64,000 nt of DNA, taken from the NCBI GenBank assembly GCA_042408445.1, contig JBHORC010000006.1:1-64000 (forward strand), in the 5' to 3' direction. The position numbers were made by a program, and so were the translations under genes. The stretch is from CF-46 sp042408445 (GTDB lineage Bacteria > Chloroflexota > Limnocylindria > Limnocylindrales > CSP1-4). The notes below the pieces were generated by a model. The model did no database searches, was not told where the DNA came from, and worked only from the letters and a program-made list of their open reading frames with translations. This document shows positions 35,782 through 44,537 of this stretch, piece by piece (position 1 is the first letter of the stretch; each line of letters starts with the position of its first letter).

Positions 35782-35965
35782 GGGCTGAGCGCGATCTCCG
35801 AGTGAGCTCCGGGACGTCCGGAGAGCCTACCGCAAGGCCTCATCGATCGCCGCCGAGGGCTCGAGTGCGGCCGCCGCGGATGGCTCGCCGGCCCCGCCCC
35901 GAGGGCGGGCGCCGCGCTCACGCCATCCCACGGAGAGCACGCCGGGCGCCCATTCCCCACGTGAT

Positions 35966-35971
35966 TAGAAT
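35966..35971 (+). promoter_or_regulatory. -10-like hexamer before SirB1-like gene
   Basis: TAGAAT ends exactly six bases before the GTG at 35978. No ribosome site lies between. Confidence 0.55.
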
Positions 35972-35977
35972 CGGCCC

Positions 35978-36826
35978 GTGGTCGATCACCGTCATCCCGT
36001 CGACGAGGCCCGAATCGGGAACCAGACGCGGTTTGCGCGCCTGGTCGCGCGCCGCGATCCCGAGATCGACCTCGCCCGTGCCGCGCTCGTCATCGCCCGC
36101 CACGGCCAGACCCCGATCGACGAGGACGCCGTCCTCGAGCAGCTGGACGGCCTCGCCGAGCGCGTCCGGATCCGGCTCGATGCAGGCGACGGCGCGGCAA
36201 CTGTCGCGGACCGCGTCCACGACGTCCTCTACCGCGAAGCCGGCTTCCGAGCGCCGACCGCCGCGGAGTACGGCGACCCGGCCAACAGCCGGCTCGACGA
36301 GGTGCTCGCCCGGCGGGTCGGTCTCCCGATCAGCCTCGCGATCGTCGAGCTGGAGGTGGCGTGGCGGCTGGGCCTGGCGCTGTTCGGGATCGGCCTCCCG
36401 GGCCATTTCATCGTCGGCGCGCCGGACGGCTCCCGGTTCGACCCCGCAGACGGCGGCCGGCGACTGACGCTCGACGACTGCCAGGCGCTCATCCACCGAT
36501 CCATCGGCGAAGGCGTCCTGCTCCATTCGGGGATGCTCCGTCCGGTCGGTCGGCGGCAGATCCTCACCCGCGTCCTGCGGAATCTGCGCGCCGCCCATCT
36601 CGCCCGGCGCGACTGGCCGAGCGCGCTCGACGCGATCGATCTGCTGCTCGTCCTCGAGCCGACGGACCCGGAGCACGGTCGCGATCGCGGGTTGATCCTC
36701 GGCCGGATGGGCCGGTTCACGGAGGCGATCGCCGCGTTGCGGCGCTACCTCGACGAACGGCCCGAGGCGACCGATGTCGGCGACGTCCGGCAGGTCATGG
36801 CGATCTTCGGCGGCCGCCTGAACTGA
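35978..36826 (+). CDS. SirB1-family transglutaminase-like/TPR protein
   Basis: This 282-aa protein has the SirB1 core NSRLDEVLARRVGLPISLAI followed by GIGLPGHFIV, a transglutaminase-like fold that in most family members lacks proven catalysis. The C-terminal quarter (about 205-275) is a pair of TPR-like helices (RDWPSALDAIDLLLVLEPTDP and GRFTEAIAALRRYLDERP). Start GTG 35978 is set by TAGAAT six bases upstream. The cellular role is unknown; related genes occur near prfA/prmC in other bacteria but not here. Confidence 0.85.
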   Translation: MVDHRHPVDEARIGNQTRFARLVARRDPEIDLARAALVIARHGQTPIDEDAVLEQLDGLAERVRIRLDAGDGAATVADRVHDVLYREAGFRAPTAAEYGDPANSRLDEVLARRVGLPISLAIVELEVAWRLGLALFGIGLPGHFIVGAPDGSRFDPADGGRRLTLDDCQALIHRSIGEGVLLHSGMLRPVGRRQILTRVLRNLRAAHLARRDWPSALDAIDLLLVLEPTDPEHGRDRGLILGRMGRFTEAIAALRRYLDERPEATDVGDVRQVMAIFGGRLN

Positions 36827-37029
36827 TCGCCCGAGCGCGGGCGGGCGCCCCACCTCGCAGGATCGCCCGCCATGTTGCCGACCCGCATAAGGCACGCCCC
36901 GTCGCCGTCCGGTCGAGATTGAGGCAGGTGCGGCAACCGGTCGGCCCTCTGGCCCGATGGCGGCAGGCAGGCCTCCTCCTACGGTGTCGTCAGGTCGAAC
37001 GAAGGACGACCACCCGCGAGGAGACCGAG

Positions 37030-37227
37030 ATGCTGCCGATGATGACGTACGAGCTCGTGAAGATGAAGATCGACGAGGACCTCCAGCAGGCGGCGCGCGA
37101 GCGACGCGCCCGCGAGGCGGTCCGGAACCGGGCCCGCCCGATCGACTTCGCGTCGGTCGGGGAGCGGATCCGCGTCCGACTCTTCGGCGGCCCTCGTCTG
37201 GGACGGCCCGCCGGCGCCGGCGCCTGA
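37030..37227 (+). CDS. Small charged helical protein
   Basis: A 65-aa product with a strong GAGGAG ribosome site six bases before the ATG. It begins MLPMMTYELVKMKIDEDL, then an Arg/Ala-rich helix (QQAARERRAREAVRNRAR) and a short basic tail. It has no membrane segment. The amphipathic N-terminus and basic helix could bind a membrane surface or nucleic acid. Family unknown; the start signal makes it likely to be translated. Confidence 0.6.
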   Translation: MLPMMTYELVKMKIDEDLQQAARERRAREAVRNRARPIDFASVGERIRVRLFGGPRLGRPAGAGA

Positions 37228-37286
37228 CCTCGACATCACCTTCCACCGGCCGAGCCCGGAGCGGCGTGCTGGGGCGCGTCCGCTCC

Positions 37287-37322
37287 GGGCTCCCCGCGTT
37301 CCCCGGGCTCCCCGCGTTCCCC
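37287..37322. repeat. Perfect 18-bp tandem duplication
   Basis: GGGCTCCCCGCGTTCCCC occurs twice back to back (37287-37304 and 37305-37322) in the 247-base gap between the small protein gene and the ACT-domain gene. It is recent-looking slippage in noncoding DNA. Confidence 0.8.
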
Positions 37323-37474
37323 GCGCTCGCCGCGAGGGCGCGGTCGGGCCGAGACGGCAACCGGCCGAGCCGAGGCGGCGACCGGATGCGACGGCGGCGC
37401 GACATCGACGGCGTACGATCGCAGCGCGTCGAGGTCGCCGGAGGGTCGACCGGGCGCGACAGCGAGGACCGGCC

Positions 37475-37915
37475 ATGCACCTCCAGGTCCGGGCGAGGCC
37501 CGTGGCATCGCCACCCGATGTCGAGAAGCTCCTTGGTCGGCTGGCCAAGGAAGGCGTGAACCTCGTGGCGATCGGCGGGAGCAACGTCGAGTTCGGTGGG
37601 GAGCTCGCCTTCGTGCCGCAGGACGGCCACGAGGACGCGGCGTTCCGAGTGCTCGATCGGTTCAACTACCCGTATCGCGTCCTCCACGTCGACCAGGACG
37701 AAGGCCTCGCGCTGTGCGAGGTGCCGGACGAGCCCGGCGCGCTGCACGCCTGCCTGCGGGAGGTCGCCGACGACAACTTGAAGCGCGGACGGATCATCCG
37801 CGACATCCTGGTCGGCATCCCCGACGAGGAGGACCGATCGAACGGGGTCGTCCCGGTCCACATCTATTCCGAGGCGGTTCGGACCCCGGTCACGGTCGAC
37901 GAGACCGGCGGCTAG
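37475..37915 (+). CDS. ACT-domain-like protein
   Basis: This 146-aa protein has two ACT-like halves: residues about 15-70 (DVEKLLGRLAKEGVNLVAIGG) and about 78-135 (LALCEVPDEPGALHACLREVADD). ACT domains bind amino acids or other small ligands. No catalytic domain is attached, so it may be a free-standing regulator. GAGGA lies eight bases before the ATG. It is convergent with the large LuxR regulator. Confidence 0.75.
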   Translation: MHLQVRARPVASPPDVEKLLGRLAKEGVNLVAIGGSNVEFGGELAFVPQDGHEDAAFRVLDRFNYPYRVLHVDQDEGLALCEVPDEPGALHACLREVADDNLKRGRIIRDILVGIPDEEDRSNGVVPVHIYSEAVRTPVTVDETGG

Positions 37916-37969
37916 CCCCCCGGCGCTCAGGCCGTCGCTCGGGCGTTCGAGTCCGCGGGTCGCCGCCGG

Positions 37970-40900
37970 CTAGCCGTCCGAGTCGACGGTCGCCTCGAGA
38001 TCGTCGATCAGCCCGAGGCGGGCCGCGGCCATCGCCGCCTCGACCCGGTTCGACACGCCGAGCTTGTCGAGGATGTGGGTCACGTGGACGCCGGCGGTCT
38101 TGCGGGTGATGAAGAGCTCCTCGCCGATCTCGCCGTTGGAGCGGCCGGCGGCGACGAGCCGGAGGACCTCGATCTCGCGCGCCGAGAGGGTGTGAGCGGG
38201 TCGTCGCGGGGTGGCCGCGGCCGGCGCGACGTCGCGTGGGCGAGCCGCTTCCCCGCCGGTGGCGACCTCCGATGGCGGCGCGCCGTCGGCCGATGCGATC
38301 GCCTCAGCGGCAGGTAGGGCGAGGACGACGCGGGCCCGCCGCGCGAGCGTCTCGATCTGCTCGCGGAGCGGAGCGGCGCCGAGCCGCGTCGCGACCCGCC
38401 AGGCTGCCACCAGCTCGGTCGAGACGTCCGCCTTGATCCCCGTCCGCCGCAGCTCCGTCTCGGCGAGCCGCAACCGCGCGTATGCGCTGCCAGCCGGGTC
38501 GCCTGCGGCATCCCACGCCGCAACGCTCTCGGCCCAGGGCGCCGGGTCGAGCGTCGGCCCGATCCGGCTCGCCTCCGCTCGGGCCGTCGTCAGCCACGCA
38601 GCCACCGCACCATTCGTGCCCGCTCGGCTCAGGTAGGAGCCGGCCGCCCGGAGCCGCTCGGCCGCGGCGGTGAGCGACCGTTCGGCAGCGACATCGCGGC
38701 CGGCGCGGGCGGATTCGAGTCGATCGCCGATGGCGCGCAGCCCATGGGCGAGAAGCGGGACCGCCCAGACCTCGGTCCCGCTGTCTTCGAACCGCTCGAT
38801 CGCGCCGGTGGCGAGCTGCTCGGCGCGGGCCGGGTCGCCGCGCAGGATCGCCGACTCCACCAACGCGACGATCCGGACGACCGCGAGATCGGGATCGAGT
38901 CGATCGGCGTCGATCTCGGCGAGCCGGCGATCGGCTTCGGCGGTCGCGCCGCGATGGGCGAGCAGCCGCGACCGGACGACGGCGAGGTAGGGCGTTCCGC
39001 GGCCGGTCTGATCGAGCGCGAGGCCTTCGGTCGTCGTGACGTCCGCTTCGTCCCAGCGGCCGAGGCGAAACTCGATGTCGCCCTGGAGTGCAGCGAGCTC
39101 CATTCCGTACCGCCGCTCCAGGCCGCCTCGTCGGGCGGTCTGCCGCGCCGTTCCGGCCACGGCCAATGCCTCATCGAGCTGGTCGGCAGCGAGGAGGTTC
39201 AGGGCGAGGTTGTGGGCGGAGACGACCGCGAGCTCGGTCGCGTCGGGACCGGCGAGCTCGTGGGCGCGACGCAGCTCCACCAGCCCGGCAGCGACATCGC
39301 CGGCGGCAACGAGATCCGAGCCGAGCATCATCCGGGCCCGGCTCTCCTCGAGGGGAGCGCCGGCTGCGACGGCGCACGCGATCGCCTCCTCGGCGACGGA
39401 CCGGGATTCGGCGAGGCGGCCGAGACCCATCAGGGCGCCGGCGAGTCCGCCGAGCACGTTCGCCCGCTCGGTCGAGGGTGGTTCGGGCGGCACGAGCTGG
39501 ACGGCACGCTCGTGCTCGCCGAGCGCTCGCTCGCCCTCGCCCGATGCCCAGGTGAGATACCCGAGCCGGGCATGGAGGAGGCCGGCCGTCGCCGGGTCTG
39601 CGGTCACGTCGACGAGAGAGAGCGCGTCGCCGATGAGCTCGATCGCCCGGGGAATGTTGCCGGCCAGATCCGCAACGGTCGACGCGCGGCGGCGGATGGC
39701 GATTCGCTCGGCGCCGGACGGCCGGCCGTCGGCCGGCAGATCAGCCTCCAGGGCGATCGCCCGCTCGAGGAGGCGCTCGGCGTCCGCAAACGCGTGCACC
39801 GCTTCGGCTGCGGACGCGGCCGCGATGGCGGCGCGATGGGCGTCGCGCGGACGGTCGGCCGCGAACCAGTGCCGCGCGAGGTCTGCCGCGGCGTCGGAAG
39901 GACGCGGCTCGCCGAGAGCGGGACGCGCCTCGAGCGCTTCCGCGAGTCGCTCGTGGATCGCCCGGCGCTCACCGGCCGAGAGCTCGTTCTCGACGACCTC
40001 TCGGAGGAGCTCGTGGCGGAAGCCGTGGCGACCGTCGGGAAGGGAGACCAGCACGCCGCCCGCGGAGGCGGCCCGGAGTGCCTGGCCGACCTCGACCGCG
40101 GATCGTTCGACGACGAGACCCAGGAGGCGTTCGTCGATCGGCCGGGCGGCGATCGCGAGCACGCGGACCACGTGCAGCGCGGCTGGGTCGAGGGTCGCGA
40201 CGCGGGCAAGGAGGATGTCCACGAGCGAGGGCGGCGCCGCGGACGACGACCGGGACGGGTCGGCGGCGAGGAGCTCCTCGGCGAACAGCGGATGACCTCC
40301 CGACCGCCGCCAGATCGTGTCGACGACGGGGGCATCGAGCGGACGCTCGGCGATCGACTCGAGCTGCAGCTCGAGCTCCGGCCGCGAGAGGCGCTCGAGA
40401 TCCATCCTGAGCGCGCCCGGGACGCGCCCCAGCTCGGCGAGCCAGCCGGCGACGGGATGCGACGCGGGGAGATCGTCCGTCCGGCAGGTCACGATCGCGA
40501 CGAGCCGCTCGTTCGTCACGTTCCGGACGAGAAAGGTGATCAGGTCCCGGGTCGCCGGATCGATCCAGTGGACATCCTCGACGACCGCCAAGATCGGCGA
40601 TCGGTCGGCGAGCCGGCCGAGAAGGCCGAGGAACCGCTCGAACAGGCGGGCGCGATCGACGCCCGACGCGGCGGTCACCGGGACCGGCTCGCGGGCCGGG
40701 CTCGTCGCGTCGTCAGGTCCGGCAGCCCCGGCCCCGTCGCCGCTTTCGATGGCCGGCCCTTCGATGGCCGGTTCGGCGACCGCGACTCCCGTCCCCGTTT
40801 GATGCTCGGGCCGGTCCCGGGAGCGGCCGCGGGTCGCCGGGCGATCGGCGAGCGGTCCGGTGGCGGATCGCTCGAGATCCGGAAGGAGCGGCGCGAGGTC

Positions 40901-41215
40901 GGCGGCGGCGCTGCCGATCAGCGCGTCGAGGTCCTCCGCCGGGATCGTTCGCGCGAGCCCACGCATCGCCGCGATGACGGGCAGGTACGGCAGGCCGTCC
41001 TCGTCGAGGTCGAGACATGCCCCGTGAAGCACCGCGTCGCCGTGGGCCCGCGCCCGGGCGAGGGCCTCCTCGATGAGACGGCTCTTGCCGATCCCGGCTT
41101 CACCGCGAACGATGACGATCTGCGGACGGCCTTCGGCCGCGGCGCGGCGGGCGCGTTCGATCTCGGCCAGCTCCGGATCGCGGCCGACGATGACCGGGCT
41201 CGATCGCCTCGCCAC
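37970..41215 (-). CDS. Large LuxR-family ATPase regulator (LAL/MalT-like)
   Basis: The protein has 1081 aa. It has an N-terminal AAA_16 ATPase (Walker A GEAGIGKS at 38-45; Walker B-like ILAVVEDVHWID), a long helical TPR-like region (about 450-900) and a C-terminal LuxR helix-turn-helix from about 1008 (LSAREIEVLRL, then ITRKTAGVHVTHILDKLGV). Such proteins are ATP-dependent activators responding to ligands or partner proteins. An Ala/Gly/Asp/Arg-rich insert lies near 145-195. GTG 41215 is chosen because TACCAT lies seven bases upstream; ATG 41251 is an alternative. Targets are unknown. Confidence 0.9.
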   Translation of the reverse strand: MARRSSPVIVGRDPELAEIERARRAAAEGRPQIVIVRGEAGIGKSRLIEEALARARAHGDAVLHGACLDLDEDGLPYLPVIAAMRGLARTIPAEDLDALIGSAAADLAPLLPDLERSATGPLADRPATRGRSRDRPEHQTGTGVAVAEPAIEGPAIESGDGAGAAGPDDATSPAREPVPVTAASGVDRARLFERFLGLLGRLADRSPILAVVEDVHWIDPATRDLITFLVRNVTNERLVAIVTCRTDDLPASHPVAGWLAELGRVPGALRMDLERLSRPELELQLESIAERPLDAPVVDTIWRRSGGHPLFAEELLAADPSRSSSAAPPSLVDILLARVATLDPAALHVVRVLAIAARPIDERLLGLVVERSAVEVGQALRAASAGGVLVSLPDGRHGFRHELLREVVENELSAGERRAIHERLAEALEARPALGEPRPSDAAADLARHWFAADRPRDAHRAAIAAASAAEAVHAFADAERLLERAIALEADLPADGRPSGAERIAIRRRASTVADLAGNIPRAIELIGDALSLVDVTADPATAGLLHARLGYLTWASGEGERALGEHERAVQLVPPEPPSTERANVLGGLAGALMGLGRLAESRSVAEEAIACAVAAGAPLEESRARMMLGSDLVAAGDVAAGLVELRRAHELAGPDATELAVVSAHNLALNLLAADQLDEALAVAGTARQTARRGGLERRYGMELAALQGDIEFRLGRWDEADVTTTEGLALDQTGRGTPYLAVVRSRLLAHRGATAEADRRLAEIDADRLDPDLAVVRIVALVESAILRGDPARAEQLATGAIERFEDSGTEVWAVPLLAHGLRAIGDRLESARAGRDVAAERSLTAAAERLRAAGSYLSRAGTNGAVAAWLTTARAEASRIGPTLDPAPWAESVAAWDAAGDPAGSAYARLRLAETELRRTGIKADVSTELVAAWRVATRLGAAPLREQIETLARRARVVLALPAAEAIASADGAPPSEVATGGEAARPRDVAPAAATPRRPAHTLSAREIEVLRLVAAGRSNGEIGEELFITRKTAGVHVTHILDKLGVSNRVEAAMAAARLGLIDDLEATVDSDG

Positions 41216-41222
41216 GCGGCCG

Positions 41223-41228
41223 ATGGTA
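41223..41228 (-). promoter_or_regulatory. -10-like hexamer before LuxR-type gene
   Basis: TACCAT ends seven bases before GTG 41215, supporting that start over the upstream ATG at 41251, which lies upstream of this element. Confidence 0.5.
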
Positions 41229-41342
41229 CGACCGGCCGGTCGCCGCCACATCGGTCGGGAGGGTCGACGGTCGGCGTCTGGTTGCGAGGCGAGTCTGTCG
41301 TCGCGGCGGTCATCACGGCTGTGGTCGGGGCGGACGCCCCGC

Positions 41343-41564
41343 TCAGAGGGTCGGTCGCGGCGTCGGCAGGGCGAGTCCTCGCCGCTGTCCTCCCGGTTCG
41401 ACCGCACCGGCGTCGCGCCACCGGCGCCAGGCGGCCGCGGTCTCGGGCGTCGATGCGATCGGCCCGAGCGGTTCCTCGTTGCGCGATGGCGTGGCGTTCG
41501 CCGCACTGGCGACGGATGCGGTCTCGGCCGCGGACAGCATGTAGAGGTGACCGAGCAGCTTCAT
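41343..41564 (-). CDS. Possible small protein
   Basis: A 73-aa frame starts with ATG eight bases after GGGAG and reads MKLLGHLYMLSAAETASVAS at the N-terminus, then a hydrophilic Arg/Pro-rich tail. It lies upstream of the LuxR-type gene on the same strand. The good ribosome site supports translation, but there is no recognisable domain and the composition of the tail is close to that of noncoding frames. Confidence 0.35.
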   Translation of the reverse strand: MKLLGHLYMLSAAETASVASAANATPSRNEEPLGPIASTPETAAAWRRWRDAGAVEPGGQRRGLALPTPRPTL

Positions 41565-41727
41565 GGTTCGTCTCCCGTCTGCGACCGGTTGGCCCCGGCG
41601 ATGCAGGCAGAGTCCGTCTACGCAGCTCGGCCGCCATCGGATCCCGGCCGTAGGACTCGATCGGCGGCTACCTCAAAGTGGTTCGACTCCTCGGGGCCGG
41701 GGCGCGAGTCAGCTGTCTGCGCGACCG

Positions 41728-42489
41728 CTACCTTGGTCGATCCTCGCCAAGGCCACGCTCGCGGAGGCGAAGCTCGCGGAGCGCGGCCGACCGGACGTCC
41801 ACCCAGGCGAGGCCAGCGGTGCTCGGCGGAGACGTGCCCACCGTCACCGCTCGGATCCACGCGCTCGACGAGCTCCCGAACCTTGCCCGAAGGATCGCCG
41901 GATACCTCCGAACGATCTCCCGGTTCGCCGCCGTGTCGGTCAGCAACCAAAGCGACTCGACGCGCTGGTTCGGGCCAGCTCGTTGCCGCGCGACCGCGAG
42001 CTTGCGGTCACTCGACCGGACGGCCGCGCCGAGGTCGTCGAGCCGGTTCCAGATCTCGACGAGAACGCTCACCCCGTGCAACCCGTCGAGGACGACGTCG
42101 CTCGAAATCCCGGATCTGCCCGGTTCGCCTGCCACCTCGAACGCCGGACGCCAGCCGGCGGCACCCGCCAGGCCGATCACGAGTTCTTGCGCTGCGAGGT
42201 GACCAGCATCCTGGAGCGGGTCGACGACGTCACGGCTGAAGCCAATCGCGAGTGGCCGCCGGAGCGCGACACCGATTGCGACCCACATCTCGATCGAGGT
42301 CGCGGCGCCCTGACCAAGCTCGAGACGGCTGATCTCCGACTGGGTCAGGTCGACCAGCCGCGCGAGCGCCGCTTGTGTCAGGCGGCGGCGCTTCCGCGTG
42401 GCTCGGGCGTCGCGACCCAGGTTCGCAGCGATTGCCCGGGCCTCCCGTTGACCGACGAGGCGGGAGGTGGCCCTTCTGGCACGTCGCAT
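41728..42489 (-). CDS. XRE-family regulator with unknown C-terminal domain
   Basis: The protein has 253 aa. A Cro/C1-type helix-turn-helix spans about 24-80 (LGRDARATRKRRRLTQAALARLV, then TQSEISRLELGQG). The C-terminal 150 residues form a separate domain with Asp, Glu-x-Trp and Arg/Lys spacing (DVVLDG, VLVEIWNRLDD, SSDRKLAVAR) that faintly recalls a PD-(D/E)XK nuclease fold. It could be a DNA-binding regulator with a nuclease-like or ligand domain. No ribosome site is obvious before the ATG. The 252 bases upstream, to the end of kamA, hold nothing recognisable. Confidence 0.75.
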   Translation of the reverse strand: MRRARRATSRLVGQREARAIAANLGRDARATRKRRRLTQAALARLVDLTQSEISRLELGQGAATSIEMWVAIGVALRRPLAIGFSRDVVDPLQDAGHLAAQELVIGLAGAAGWRPAFEVAGEPGRSGISSDVVLDGLHGVSVLVEIWNRLDDLGAAVRSSDRKLAVARQRAGPNQRVESLWLLTDTAANREIVRRYPAILRARFGSSSSAWIRAVTVGTSPPSTAGLAWVDVRSAALRELRLRERGLGEDRPR

Positions 42490-42741
42490 GAGCGCCAGTG
42501 TTGCGGACGTGGCTTACCCGTCGATTTGCGCTCCGCATCGCGGCATCCGGGCGTCCGTTGACCGGGTTTGCTCAAGTGGCCCGGGCGGCCACGAGTCAGA
42601 AGTGGCGCGACGACCGGCCACGCGCGGGCTGTGCCCCTCGAATACGACCGGGGTTCATGCGGGGTCGCCGACCGCGGCGAGGGGTCGAGCGGTGGGCGGC
42701 GTGCGACGCCGGGCCAGCGACCCGATGGCGCCCCGGATCGG

Positions 42742-44340
42742 CTAGAGCAGCTCCCCGTGGGCCGACGCCGTCGGCTCGCCGTCGCGGGGGCGGGGCTCTT
42801 CGCCCGGGCCGAACTCGCTCGCGGGCGCGATCTCGCTGGCGGCTGCGCGACCGGCCGCGCCGGAGTCGCCGCCCTCGAGCACGCGGAGCGGCCGAGTGGC
42901 CTGGCCCTCGATCGCGCCGACGCCGAACGGCACCCATTTCGAGGGGTCCTGGAGGCGGTGCGCCTCGGTGTTGCCGCGGGCATGCGTGTCCTCGAAGCCC
43001 TTCGGCTCGATCCACATCCGCTCGCCCTCGAGCAGGCCAAGAACACCGGACTGACCCGGCTCCGAGCGCTGCGACTGGCAGAACCGGCACGTCGACTCGT
43101 CGTGGCGGTCGTAGGTCGGTGGCTCCTCGTACGCGGTGATGTAGCCCTCGTAGTTGCGGAGCACGACCTTGTGGTCCGAGTACGAGATCAGGTAGTTCGG
43201 CATGACCGGGATCTTGCCGCCGCCACCGGGCGCGTCGATCACGTAGGTCGGCACCGCGTAGCCCGAGGTGTGGCCGCGCAGCCCTTCCATGATCTCGAGG
43301 CCCTTGCCGACCGGCGTCCGGAAGTGGCCGGACCCCTCGACAAGGTCGCATTGGTACAGGTAGTACGGCCGGATCCGGTTCTCGACGAGCCGATGGACGA
43401 GCGCCCGCTGGATGTGGACGCAGTCGTTGACGCCGGCGAGCAGGACGGACTGGTTGCCGACCGGAAGGCCGGCCTTCGTCAGCTTGTCGACCGCCCGCGA
43501 GACCTCCGGCGTGATCTCGTTCGGATGGTTGAAATGGAGGTTGATCCAGAGCGGGTGGTACTTCTCGAGGATCTCGCAGAGCTCGTCGTCGATCCGCTGC
43601 GGCAGGAAGACCGGCACGCGCGACCCGATCCGGATGATCTCGATGTGGGGGATCTCGCGGATGCCGCGGAGGATCTTCTCGAACAGCTTCGGGGCGAGCG
43701 TCAGGCCGTCGCCACCGGAGATCAGCACGTCGCGGACCTGCGGTGTGCGGCGGAGGTACTCCAGCTGCGCCTCGTGGTCCCGTGAGTTGAAGTTCTGGGT
43801 CGGGTCGCCGACGATCCTGGAGCGGGTGCAGTAGCGGCAGTAGCTGGCGCACTGGGTCGTGACCAGCATCAGAACCCGATCGGGGTAGCGATGCACGAGG
43901 CCGGGCACCGGGGAGTGGCGGTCCTCCGCGAGCGAGTCCTCCATCATCGCGGTGAACGCCTGATGCTCCCGGCCGAGCGGGATCACCTGTCGACGGATGG
44001 GATCGTTCGGGTCGTCAGGGTCGATCAGGCTGATGAAGTACGGCGTGATGTCGACCCGGAACTTGTCCTTGGCGGAGAGGCCCTCGCGCTCGTCGTCGGT
44101 CAGGTTCAGGACCTGCTCGATCTCCTCGAGATCGTTCACCCGATGGCTGAGCTGCCATCGCCAGTCGTTCCACTTCTCGTCAGGGACGTCCTCCCAGATC
44201 CGCGCGCGGCGCGAGACCGCCGGACGGCCGTCCGGCCCGAGCACCTTCGCCGGGTCCCGAGGATTGACGAACGGGACCTCGGCGACGGCACGCGCGGCAT
44301 CCTGATGGGCGACCGCGGTCTTGATCTCCTGGGCGTCCAA
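42742..44340 (-). CDS. kamA: L-lysine 2,3-aminomutase
   Basis: This 532-aa radical-SAM, PLP-dependent enzyme interconverts L-alpha-lysine and L-beta-lysine. The 4Fe-4S cluster motif is CASYCRYC; the PLP lysine lies in PGGGGKIPVMPNY; the Asp in YQCDL and in VIDAPGGGG match the two aspartates that hold the substrate epsilon-amino group, favouring lysine over glutamate. The C-terminal STCRFCQ cysteines match the zinc site. TTG 44340 is chosen because AGGAGG lies eight bases upstream. The C-terminus carries an extra tail of about 60 residues. No beta-lysine acetyltransferase gene is adjacent, so osmolyte versus degradation is open. Confidence 0.95.
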   Translation of the reverse strand: MDAQEIKTAVAHQDAARAVAEVPFVNPRDPAKVLGPDGRPAVSRRARIWEDVPDEKWNDWRWQLSHRVNDLEEIEQVLNLTDDEREGLSAKDKFRVDITPYFISLIDPDDPNDPIRRQVIPLGREHQAFTAMMEDSLAEDRHSPVPGLVHRYPDRVLMLVTTQCASYCRYCTRSRIVGDPTQNFNSRDHEAQLEYLRRTPQVRDVLISGGDGLTLAPKLFEKILRGIREIPHIEIIRIGSRVPVFLPQRIDDELCEILEKYHPLWINLHFNHPNEITPEVSRAVDKLTKAGLPVGNQSVLLAGVNDCVHIQRALVHRLVENRIRPYYLYQCDLVEGSGHFRTPVGKGLEIMEGLRGHTSGYAVPTYVIDAPGGGGKIPVMPNYLISYSDHKVVLRNYEGYITAYEEPPTYDRHDESTCRFCQSQRSEPGQSGVLGLLEGERMWIEPKGFEDTHARGNTEAHRLQDPSKWVPFGVGAIEGQATRPLRVLEGGDSGAAGRAAASEIAPASEFGPGEEPRPRDGEPTASAHGELL

Positions 44341-44389
44341 CTCGACGGCCTCCTGGGTGTGCCAACGCGGCGGCCGCCGCGTGGTTCGC

Positions 44390-44408
44390 GTGCATAAGGA
44401 GTATGCAC
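44390..44408. promoter_or_regulatory. Perfect palindromic operator in kamA leader
   Basis: GTGCATA-AGGAG-TATGCAC is a perfect seven-base inverted repeat with a five-base spacer. It lies about 50 bases upstream of the TTG start and just downstream of the predicted transcription start, the classic position for a repressor site. Confidence 0.65.
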
Positions 44409-44424
44409 AGTGGAAGTTCGGCCG

Positions 44425-44454
44425 ATCATAGCGCGAGGCCGAACCGGCGGTCCA
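44425..44454 (-). promoter_or_regulatory. Predicted kamA promoter
   Basis: On the minus strand TGGACC (44454-44449) is spaced 18 bases from TATGAT (44430-44425). The expected start near 44418 places the palindrome at about +10 to +28. Confidence 0.55.
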
Positions 44455-44537
44455 GATGGTCGAAGGTCCCGGTTGGCGACTGAGGCGGGCGGGGTCGCCC
44501 GCGCCCGCCGCGCGCGGCGCCCGGCCCCTGAGCGAGG

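Noticed and set aside
38744..41653. 969-codon plus-strand frame opposite the LuxR-type regulator
   Set aside because: Low-complexity shadow frame; the minus strand carries intact ATPase and LuxR motifs.
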